From contig CM057135.1 in the NCBI GenBank assembly GCA_029964075.1, forward strand, positions 23,834,863 through 23,898,862: a DNA stretch of 64,000 bases. The letters are read 5' to 3'. Below are positions 37,101 to 49,100 of this stretch, in pieces (the first letter of the stretch is position 1; the number at the start of each line of letters is the position of its first letter). The stretch is from Patiria pectinifera. Taxonomy: Eukaryota > Echinodermata > Asteroidea > Valvatida > Asterinidae. Below the pieces are notes generated by a model. That model was not told where the DNA came from, did not search any database, and saw only the letters and a list, made by a program, of their open reading frames with translations. A program made the position numbers and the translations under genes.

Positions 37101-40100
37101 GGTGAAGAATGTCATGCCAGTCACCTTGTTCTGTTAAGAGAAATATGCGATTGGGCAATGGGATTACATCCAATTAATGTAGTCTGGAATGAAGTTTCTT
37201 ATTTCGTTGTGTCCATGCAACAAGGTCTCCTCAAATCTCCTAAGATGGGCCGTATGTGTAACGCAAGTTTCAGAATGTCAAAAGATCATATCTCACTTAA
37301 AATAACCTGGATGACATATGAAGTCAATGGACGTCGAGATATGACCTTGTTGCACGGAGCGTATTTGTGCGAGATACAACTTTGTTGCAGAATGGAGTTA
37401 CGACCTTGTTGCCCTGACGCGACGATTTACACAAAAGTTAAACAATGTGCTATGACTTTGGAGCCAAGAAATCTGCTTGCTGTTTGACGGTTTGTTAGAG
37501 TTTCTACCGGATCTCCCTACGTCCAAGGGAATCCATGTAGTTAAATTTCATGTTGATAAGCTCTATTTAGAGTACAAGATTTACACTTCACACAGAGTAT
37601 CTGCAAACTTCATCAAAGTCATTCAACGTCCTTTTTTCTGAAGGCAAGTCACAATTACATGTCATTTCTGTTGTTTTACAATTTTGTTTTCATGAAACTA
37701 AATCTCAACAGAAGTTCAAAAAAGTTCATAAAATAGTAAAGGTTTGCAAATTCAAACAGTCAGAGGTTAGGAACAGTCCAATGACTCGGCTATTGAAGTG
37801 ATAAACAATTTCTTTCTTTCTTAGAAACCATTTAAGAAAACAATTATCAGCCATACCCCTAAATCCCTGGAGTTGTCTACATGCACAGCAACCATTCTGG
37901 GTACCAGACCCTCGTTGCAAGTGACGGTAATGGACTTAGTCCGGTTCCTGTCCTCATCGCCAGACTCCCAGAACGTCTCAGTGGAGCCATCAGTCAGGCT
38001 GGGGAGCATGGCCGCCCGACTGGAGACCTGCAGCTCAGTGGCGTTGGTCACGTCACGCAGCAGCTCTACCTTGGCAGTGTTCTGTGTTAGAATGATTATA
38101 CCAATTAAGTACTCCTTATTACATTGTATTACATTGTAATACACTGTTTTACACCATATACACATGTACATGTAACACTGTTTTTAATGCATTGTAATTC
38201 CAGCCATCAGTCAGGTTAGGAGAATAAAAGCTCAGTGGCATTGGTCACGTCACGCAACAGCTCTACTTTGGCCTTGTTCTGTGTTAGAATGATTATACCA
38301 ATTTAGGACTCTATATTGCATTGTATTACATTGTAATACACTGTTTTACACCATATACACATGTACATGTAACACTGTTTTTAATGCATTGTAATTCAAG
38401 CCATCGGTCAGGCAAGGAGAATTGAAGCTCAGTGGCATTGATCATGTCACACAGCAGCTCTACTCTGGCAGTGTTCTGTGTTAGAATCATTTTACGAATT
38501 AGGACTCCTTATTACAGTGTATTTGACTTGTGTATTAAACTGTAATACACTGTATTGCACTGTAATACATGTACACTGTAATACACTGTATTGCACCGCA
38601 TAACACTATTTTTAATGCACTGTAATTCCAGCCGACAGTCAGGCTAGGATAATTGAAGCTCTGTTACGTTGGTCATGTCACGCAACAGCTCTACTTTGGC
38701 AGTGTTCTTTGTTTGGGTGGTTTTCATTAGGACTCTGATTACATTGTTTCACATTGTATTGCACTGTATTACAACTTGTGAACAAACACGGTCACAACCT
38801 TTGCACTTCATTGTATAGCTGGGAAAATTGAGGTTTGAAGTGGCAGGAGCAACAAGCAAAGTGCTTTGGGGAAGCATAGGAACTTAAAGATTAAAAGAAA
38901 TGTTGCTCTTTTTAACCCTAACCTCAACTAAAGCTACAGAATGCTTCTGAGTAGTAACCTGTAGTATGCATTTCTTTCCACACAAGTGTGCACAAAACAT
39001 GTAGTAATCTGAAGTATTTGGTCCTTGACCCCCCCAAAGAGCCCTCAGGATGTGAAACACAAGTGCTATTCACAAAAAACTGGGGCTAGCATAATCAAAT
39101 TTTGACTTGTCCTATGCAGAGTCTTCGATTGCACTGTTTTACAACTTGGGTCCCCAGGGAGAACAGTTTATTGACAAATGATGGGGCTACCCTGGTAAAA
39201 TGCCATGAAATAAATAAATAAAAATAAAATAAAAAGATTGTTTCACTAACTTAGAAATTGACAGAGCACACCATTTTCGTTCAGAGAAATAAATAAAATG
39301 TCAGAAAATGAAGTTCTAATTTTCTGAGATGGGTTGGATACATGATTTTATGAACTGCAACTAAACACCTGTCATCATCTTATTTGGGTGTATTAAAAAT
39401 CCTCCCCAAACTCAAGCACAACTAAGCTGTCCTCGTGTTATAAAGATATTTAGGATTCAGACATACCAGAGTGGTAGGCAGTGAGTCGTTACTAGATGCC
39501 ACACTGTCCTCCCCTTCCCCTTCCTGGCTGTCTGATCGCGACAGGATCTGGTTGATGTTGCTGAAGACGTGGGAGTGGTGCAGGAAAACATGGTCCGCGG
39601 GCCGGAAGCGCAAACACCAGCAGCGCATGGCCATCTGCTGCAAGGCGCTGCCGTGGGGCAGCAGCATCATCATGTCGGCCACCGTCTGCAGTAAGGTGTG
39701 GAAGGCCGTGGGTAACGGATGCACTGCCTCGCCAGCCACGGTGATGTCTGAGAGCGGATGCTCGCACATCAGGCCGTCAAAGTCCTGCTGCTGGGAAAAG
39801 AAATCACAGAGAACATTCCACAGTGTTGAAGGGAAATGTACAACATTTGCTTTTGCTGCAATTTTCAGAAATAAATGGATTTGGAGGATTGGCATGTTAT
39901 AGAATACATTGTTAAACTGACTTGTTTCACTTGGTTTGAGCTTGTAGATGCTGGAAAAACCAAGAAAACCTATCATGTTCTAGTAGTCTGGTTCCCTGAC
40001 CACACTTAAGATGAAACGGAGCAATTAATACACTTGGGGATTTGTAAGGTCAGAGAATCAGTCTAGCAGGCTTGTACCCCTTCACAGGTGTGTTATCAAT

Positions 40101-43100
40101 AGCAAAGAAAAGTCAGAATAACTAAATATAAAACATTAGGAACAGCGTTGGAAAAATACAGATTTTCTGGAAAATGTCGGCACACCAGGAGCCACGATTT
40201 TAAAGAATGCTTTAGGCTGTCAGTCCGTAACAATGTAGTAAGGTATTTTGTGATAATTTGATATTTCGCTTTTTGATGTTTGCAAATGTTGTATCTTCCC
40301 TTTAAAGTTTTGATTTCAACATACAAACTCACTGTCTTTTTTTCTGTGAGTTCCTGAGCCTGTCCGCTCTTACCTGCTCAGATACTTTCTTCTCCTTCTT
40401 CTCCTCCTTCCCTTTGCCTTTATCGGGCCCTGCAGCTGCCGCCTCAGCTTCATCTTCTTTGTCAGGGCTGAGTGGGGTCAGGGCACCCACGTAGTGCCAC
40501 AGGAGGTCATGCAAGCTGGTCAGTTGGGTGACGCTGCGCAGGAGCCAGTTCAGTGCCTACAAAAACCAAACATGATTGGAGTGATTGAAACTTCAATAAC
40601 AAGTCAAGTGCAAGTCAAAAGCTTTTCAAAAGAACTGTGACGCAGACGTCTATTTCGTCCCTGTTCATTCCCTGATACCTGTGGCTTGACTCAATCACAA
40701 CTCACTGATGGGAGAAATTGAGAAAGGTGGAGCTCGTGTGGAGGATATAATTACACATTATGAAGTTAAAAGTGCTATATCATGAAGATTTTATTTCCAA
40801 AATGCGATATACTGAACGACTGTACAGCCAAATGTGAGGAGTCCCAGCAAATTGAGACAGAACTGGGCTGAGGTCGAAATGAGAGTTTGCGGGTATCACG
40901 AAAGAGAATAAAGATCACCCCCATTTGGTTAGGCCACACAAAAAAAAGGCTCCGGTTTCTGGTATGCGCGCGCATCACCGTAGCCATGCGCGTCGGCAAA
41001 ATGAAAAAGGTTTTTTCAATGAAAGATGATGTCTCAAAACCGCCAAACTCACTGGTTTGACTGGAATCCTGCTGCTGCACAATTTTAACGTGTTTTTAGA
41101 TGGGATTATGATCGAGAATAAGCTTTATGTGGCCTCTCTGGACTCCCATAGATTTGCACTAAGTTTAGTCGGACACCATTTGCAGTCATCAGCCAACATT
41201 TGAAGCAAAAAAGTCAGGTAAAAAAAAAAAAAAAAGCCGCGTCGCCGCACCACTTTTTTGGCAAGCTCCATACCAGAAACCGGAGACTTTTTTTTTGTTG
41301 CTTTATTTGCATTTTCCTCCATTATGGGCTGTGCCCAGTTCCATTTCATTGCACAGCTAGAACATCATTGGGAAAACGCCTACTTTGTTGCCGACATTCG
41401 TAAAAGGGCTTATGGCCGAAGCCGGAACGGTCCAATGTAATAACAAATTAACAATATGAATATTGACGCATGCTTTATCATGACCCCAGTGCTCTGGTAC
41501 ATTTATTGTGAAAAAAATGGTATCATTAAACCTTCAGCGGGTGCAGTAAGCATCAGAGGAAAAACTGTAAGATTTACACTGACAACCTCTTCTACAAATC
41601 AAATAATAATAATAGCACTTTTAACTAAGATTAAAGGGCTTTACATCATTATTACCCCTGCTCATTCGGCCATTTAAACATTCCAAATACAATCTCAGCT
41701 CCCTGGGGAGTATACAGCTTGATGTGCCATTTTGGCGCAAAGCAGTTACAATCAATCACAATAACCATCTCTGCCCTCAAACACACACATGTGATATAAT
41801 GCAAGCCCTACCTGTAAAGCATACACCCTACACGATGCCTTGCGCAATGCCTGCTTCATGGCCAGCTGCAAGCCCTCCAGGTCATGGCGCTGGACAATGA
41901 AGGACATGACGGGTCGATGCAAGGCCCGGCAGCCTTTGCTGCCGCCCTCTATCAGCTTGGCCAGGAGACATGAGGGCCGGCGAAGCAACGAGGAACCATC
42001 TTCTGTCAAAAGAAATGTTTACAGCAAGTCAGATTATCAGGCCACGTCCGAATTACAGGGCTATGGCTAGAAATAGCAGCCGCTTCCATAGGCAAGAGTG
42101 CAATTTCCAGCCGTAGCCAATCAATTCTGACACTGCCTTACATCTCAAGCAAAACCCTTACCAAGCTTTATTAGCCACCACAACTTTACAAGACTAACTA
42201 CATATTCTATGGATTTTAAAGAGGTTGTGGAATGCTCAAAGACATTTCCGTCATTTTTCGGGTATATGTAGCCTAAGGTGTGATGAAATAAAAACAACTA
42301 TTGTTTCTGTCATGAAATAAATACAAAAAGTACTTTTGAGAGCTGTTTTTCAGGTCCTGTTTTGACCCGAACATGCAATTTGTGTAAAAGTCGTCGTTGG
42401 GGGCAGCAAACAAAACATAGTAAATCGTGACGTAATAAACAGGACTCCCTATGCAGTGTAGGGTCTACTCTACAATAAAAAAATATACAAAACAAAATGT
42501 CTTTCAGCATTCCACAACCTCTTTAACACATTTTAGACATCAGCCACACGTGAAATTTTGGAGTGCTGCTCTCCACATATCACTCTCCATAACAATCACA
42601 AAGAACAGATGCTGGATTATGATAGATGTTGGAGAGTTGGATTTACAGCATGAATCCAGATTTAGCAAGGATAATTTACCTTTTATCCATTAGCAAATAA
42701 TAAAGTAATACATTGTATTACATTGTGTTTATTTACGGAAGAATCTATAAAACCATTGAGCACTCAGGTGGTTTCGGGTGCTTAAGGGAGTAATGGGAAA
42801 GGTGGTTTCAGGCACCACAGTGACTCATGGGTTAATGAGACAACCGTGGGATTAGCTGATATAGGTATTTTCTGCAGGGCAATAGTCAGACTTGAAACTA
42901 AAATTTTGAATGTTACGTGTGAACACCACAAGGTCATTACAAAGTCATTACAACTTACTTTGTATACAGAGAGGTCAATTTAAACGCAGAAAGTAATAAA
43001 CCTGAAAGAAAGTGCTTATCAATAATGAATTAAAGATTTTGCATGGATACCAGTGCTTTCTAAGTTGCGCAAATTTGGTTCAATAAAGAGCGGATTTGCT

Positions 43101-46100
43101 TTGGAAACCATGGAACACTGTACCAACACTCTACCCGCTGAGCTATCCAGCCCTACAGTTGGCAGTCTCCCAATTCGCACTAGTAAGGTAGAAGCCATGT
43201 TTTATTACCTGATGAGCTGCTGCTGTTGTTGCGTCTTCTGGTCTTGGACTTGGGTTCCCCTTGAGACCCAACCTGACCCGTCATGGAGATGGAACGGAAG
43301 TAGGACACTCGCTTGGAGTTGTCGAGACCGTCATCTGTCATCAAGTCAATCAGATTGGAAAATGGCAGTGAGATTTGGGCTTCGGCCTAAAGAGAATTTA
43401 TCTCTTTTGGGCAAGGGAGCTTTGTGAGATGCAATGGTCCATATACTAAATTTGACGGCAACATACAAATTACGTAAAAAAGGATGAATGCCTTAAAGTC
43501 ATCTCATTAAAGATGTGTGATCCATGCTCTAAAAACAACTATATTTTTCTAATAAGGTCCAAAAAAAAAAAATTCCGTCTCTGGTCAGACCAAAGTTCCG
43601 GAATTGACGCGGCCACGCGGCTTTTTTTTTTTTTTTTTCTTCAGCTTGGATTGTACAGACAAGGTGGGTACTATTTTGCTTTTTTGGTGTCCTCGTGTAC
43701 ATTGGTGGCCTCCATAATTTGCCTTGGTGCTTTCGATCATTTGCCTTGGTGCAATTTCCCATTCCTTGGTGCTCTTTGGTAAAAACAATTGAGGAGGTGC
43801 GGAAATAGAGGGCGCTGTTGGAGTTACCGCGGAACATTTTGGAAATAAAAAAGATCGACGCGCATGCTTAAAATCGACGCGCGCGCTGACCAGAGACCTA
43901 CTTAATTTTTTTTTGGCCTAATAATATATTTTTCTTATAATTTTTTTTTCCAAGTTAGGACATCTGCAACCTTCTGAAAAAGGGATTTTATTTTGCACAC
44001 AAATGAACCCACCCTGTGAGAGCAGTGGAATTTTTGCGTTCAATGTCTCATTCAAAAGTGAACAACTTTATAAAACTAGGAAAATAGCAATTGAAAAAAC
44101 AATTCTATTTTTCAGAGTTAAACTTGAACTAGCATGGGGAATGCATCTTTATATCAAGGAGAGATTGCAGACCAGTTCATCCACAACGAGTAATCTTCCT
44201 GTGTTGAAGTTACTAGTTTAAAAAAAAAGAATGCTAACTCGTTGCAGAAATATTCCAGGGAAGTCCCTCAGAATCCTGAATTTAACGCCGACACAAGGGA
44301 TAAACTTGTCCACAACTTATATTGGATATTGAATGAGATGATTCCTAAATGTCGACAATTTTCATGGTTAAACCTATTGTGGTATATCCACTAATTTGTT
44401 CAAAACTTACCCAATCGTTTGCTGTCCACTGAGGCTGACTTGACGAGGGGTACTGCCATCTCACTTTCAGCCCTCGGCAGCATGTGGAGAGGTCGCTCCT
44501 CCATCGGCAAGGTGGGACACTCAGATACAGACCCCCTCCTCATCAGCTTCACAAACTGAAACGGAACAGGTGGGAACTGAGAGTTCAAGGCTTCCGTCTC
44601 GCTCAGGATGGGCAGGTCGAAACGGGTGGACTTCCTCATGGGGCTGGTCCCTGGGAAGGTAGGTCCGGCAGCACTGGCAAGATCCAGGAGGAACATGGCA
44701 TTGGCCTTCATGACGTGGTGGGCCTCCAGGGGTGGTAGCATCTTGGGCGTCTTCAGCGGCGGGAGTTTCTTCCTCTGCTTCTTGACTTTCTCCTTGAGCT
44801 TGTCTTGCCGCTCCCGGATGTACTTCTCCCGGCAGCGTTCGCACATGAGGTACCAGCTACTTCCCCCGACCCCTCCATCACCACAGTTCCCTGCCCATCC
44901 CCCACAGTAGTGTCCACTGCTGTTGTACCCCTGTCCCCCTGCATGACGTCCGCATCCAGGATGGGACTGCCGCATGTGGTACGTCACAGGGTGGGGAAAG
45001 ACTCCGTGGCAGAGGTCACAGACTGTTTCACGGTCACTACCACCAACAGGCACGCCAGCAGCTTCCCCAAAGAGGTTCCCTCGTCCACCACGGACGGACT
45101 TCTCCCGGCGCTTCTTCCCCTTGGGTTCTTTCTCCTTTTCCCGAATTTTCTGTTCAATCCGGCTTCTTGATTTGGTTATCGGAGCTGGGCTAGGGAGAAC
45201 AAGTTGCTGGGAGGCAATGTTGATTGTGGCTTGGGTCAACTCTTCCCAGAAGGACAGTAGATGCTTCAGAGTGACCGGTAACACAGATGGTAACTGGGAT
45301 TCCTTGGTAGGCCTCAAGCTCTCAGAGTCCCTGACTGCATTCTTCTGATTGACGGACTCCGAGCCAGTGCTTGAGGCTCTCTCTCGTAACTCAGTGTCAC
45401 TTGAAGAACCACTATTGTCTGTCTTGAGTAGTACTGTGCCCTGCTGTTTCTTAACCTTTGGGCCAGGGGAAGGTGAGCCCTTGATGTGGTGCTTTGGCGG
45501 GAGCTTTGGGGGGGACAAGGGTGAAGCCTTGGCCAACTTCTCAGCTAGATGCTGCATTGCCGGAGCACTCTTCGAGCTCTCTTCTGTTGTGGTAATCAGA
45601 GTATCCGGCACAGCTTCTTTCCTTTCACTCGTATGTATTAACGAGGAAGACGGATCAGTTTCATTTTGGTTCATGATGTCCCGACTGGAATTTTTAACTT
45701 CTGAAAAGAAGGTTCCATCGTTCAGACTCTTGGAGAAGTCCATGGAGTGCCTGTTCTTCAATTTAGTCTCTCTTTGGATGTCCCTCTGTTGTTGTGAGGT
45801 CTGCTTACCTAGATGTGGGTTGAACTTCAGGAATGAGGCACATGCCATGGCATCATGGACTAATCCCTCATGCCACAGGAAGGCTGCAAACACACACCTT
45901 GCACATTCTGCCACCGAAGTGGCAATAGCCGACTGAGCGTTCTCCTTGATCTCCGTCTTTGTAATGCTGGATTTGATTCGTGCTGGGGACCTTTCCTTTG
46001 ATGAAGGGGAAGCAGTGCGATCCCGCTTTCCAAAGGCTGTCCTTGATTTCCGTCCTTGCTTTGGGGACATGCCACTTTTTGGTGAGGCCTGCCCATCACT

Positions 46101-49100
46101 CACACCAATAGAGAAGTGTCCCTTGGGAGTCCGCTGTGGACTACTTTCTAATACCCTGCCCTCAGCTCCTGAAAGCTGATCCTTAGGTTGTTGAATTCCT
46201 GAGTCGACTTTGAAGGGTGATGGGCTATCCCCTCCAAGAGAGGCCTTCCGTTCAGGCAAGCCATTTGAGTTGATAATATCTCGATGGTTTGAATTTCGAA
46301 ATGGGGACAGCTCTTCGGCTCCTGTCTCAAAATCGATGCCCGGCCGTTTGAAGCTTGGCTGGTGCCCTGCGGCAGCTGCCCCTCCAGCTGATGGACCCGG
46401 TACATCGGCATTGTGCGGGGGACTGGGACCACCCACTTCAAACTCTTCAAGCGGATCAATTCCGTTACCAGCGAAGCCATTGGCCATTCCAACAGCTCCG
46501 TGACCTGGCAGTCCAACTGGTTTGTGCTTTGGGGTCTCCATGGCTAAGTTGCTCATCTTTGGGCCTATATCGGCTATCCCGACCTGCTCCTCCTCCCCAT
46601 TCTGGTCGGATGCAGGTTTCGGCTTGGAGGCCCCGAACATAAACGGAGCCAGATCTGAAAGCAAAACAATATGTACTTGTGTGCATTCATAATTAGATTT
46701 CCATACCAGTAAATAATTTTGCTGCTAAGTGTGTACTGAAATATTAGGGGTTATGGGGTACAGAGAGACTGAAAAGCAACAATAGGGACTACAGGACCAT
46801 GTGTGTCAGTCTGTGGAAAAGTCAATCCCTCTTAAGTGAAACACTATGAAGTTTGAGATTTCAATTCAAAAAGAGAACTAAAATTAGAGAGGTGAACGTC
46901 TACAATGCTGGTTCCCGATGAACCCCATATGTTCTTTGTGTGCACCTTATTGTGCTTACTGCTGTCGCTGTGAAAGGAAAAATGGCCTGATTCCACAAGT
47001 TTAAAGACAAGGTGATCCGCGGTCACATGTGTTGCCTTTTTTTGCAATCGATCCCTAAATGTTTTAAGTTCTTATTCTCGTAGGTCGATCCCTATATATT
47101 TTGTGTTCTTATTCTTGTAAAAGCTGTTCATTTTCAGTTGAAGAAATGATTGGCTCCTGGAATGTATTTGTTTCAATGAAACAATAGCATTTTCCATTTT
47201 TCCCAAACATGAGTTGTGACATCAATTGACCCCTGGATGACCTTTGACATTACACCGTCAAAACAACACATCAGCAGCCCTAAACCTATATTCTCAGCAA
47301 CATTAGTGAACACCCATTCATTGCTGTCACAAAAAAAAGCCAATTTGACCTCCAATTTCTGAAGAGTTGTGATGATCTCCCACCCAAGGATCACTCCATC
47401 CAAGTTACATTAAAATTCATCAAATTCTGTAGACAAAGAAACATTGGAAGCATATTTGAACAACCTTTGACCTCAGTTATCGGTTGAAGAATTGTGTGTT
47501 TCCACCCAAGGGTCACTGCATCCAAGTTTCATCAAAATCCATGAAAGCATGTTGAAGTTATACATTTTTTTTTCAAAAACTTAATGTAAACTTGAACCTA
47601 TGTGGATAAGGTCATGAATTTAGGACTGGTAAGTGTCCCCCAAACATTCATTTAGGTGACACAAAAACACATGCTCATCAGCACTAGGGAACTGGGTACC
47701 AAACTCCATCCAAAGACTTGACTATGCCAAACACCTCAGAGGTGGACAGTGGTACCTTCAAGCTTGACCAGGGACAGCCTTAGAATTCTGAAGTACAGAC
47801 AAATGCAAGGACTTACTTGTGGTGGCAAAACCCATTGCCGGCGTGGCCTGAGCATTCCTGAAGTCAAAACCAGAGTTTTTACTGCCATGCTTGTTGTCCC
47901 CGAAGAACAAGAAGGGCCTGACGCACTTCCTGGCCTGCTCCTTGTCTGCGGAGGTCAGATCAGCTTCATGGATGAGGTACATCAAGCCCTTCCCCTGGGC
48001 CAGGGACCACGCCTCCCCCTCGGTGTTCTCACAGTAGTGGGCCATGCTCTCCTTGTCCAGTTTCACCCAGACTGAGCCATCCGCTTGCGCCATCTAGGTT
48101 GTTGTGAAAAGCAAAATTTGTAAACACAGTTCTCACATTTTTGTTTCAGTTTTAAAGATTGTTTAAAACTGACTCACTCCAGCATGATCAAATTATCTGA
48201 AACGAAATACCCAATTGCAGTCCTTCAGACCTTTGTTATGCATGTTCAAGGAAAATTTAGTGAAACCTTACGTTCACTCAATTTTCCAGCAGTTTTTCAA
48301 CCCATACAAGGATGTACAAAAAAACATGGAAATACATTAGTGCCAATGGTAAAAATTTATGAGATAGGTACTTTCTATAGGAGCCCCTATGGCTATCCAA
48401 AGGTACCATAGGTAACAGCACCATAAGTACTACCTGTACCAGTTAAGGAGTAATAACAAGCAAAGGTACACTGTAAAAAGGACCATGGGGGCTTATAAAG
48501 GGATGATGGGTGCTTATTAAGGGACTATGGGTACTACAGGCATCATAGGCACCGTAAGTATCAAAATACGCAAGTACATAAGGTGATCATGGTGCTTATA
48601 CAGGAACCATGGGTATGAAAAAATACACAGGCACCACACAAAATAAACACTACGGTACATAAAATAGGGAACACTTGTACCAAAGGAACTATGGGTACTG
48701 CCAGAAGCGCTTTCACAGAGACTATGGTTGGTGACAGGTACCGTGATCACATTCATACCTCTTGTGTGACGCTGACCTGGTTACCTAGTACCATCATGCC
48801 GATAGGCGTGGCCTTGATGCTGGCCCGGCACCTGATGTTGTGGCCCGAGGCCCCACAGTTGGTCACCTGATACATGCCCGGCCCACCCGTGGCCGGCCTG
48901 GCTGGCACTCTGGTGGGTACTTTGGCCATGGCCTTTGGTCCTGCTGCTGCTGCTGCTGTTGCACCTGCTGCTGCTGCTGACGAAGTCGCTGCAGCTGAGA
49001 CTGGTGAGGATGTCAGCGTGCCTTTGTTTTCCTTCAGTTTGTCATCGTATATTGACTTGGGTTCCTGTAACATGATGTGCAACTTGCATTAATAGCCCCA

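Noticed and set aside
45349-45936. 195-codon plus-strand open frame
   Set aside because: It is the antisense shadow of the giant MYCBP2 exon 44411-46654. The minus-strand frame has clear family conservation and this one has none.
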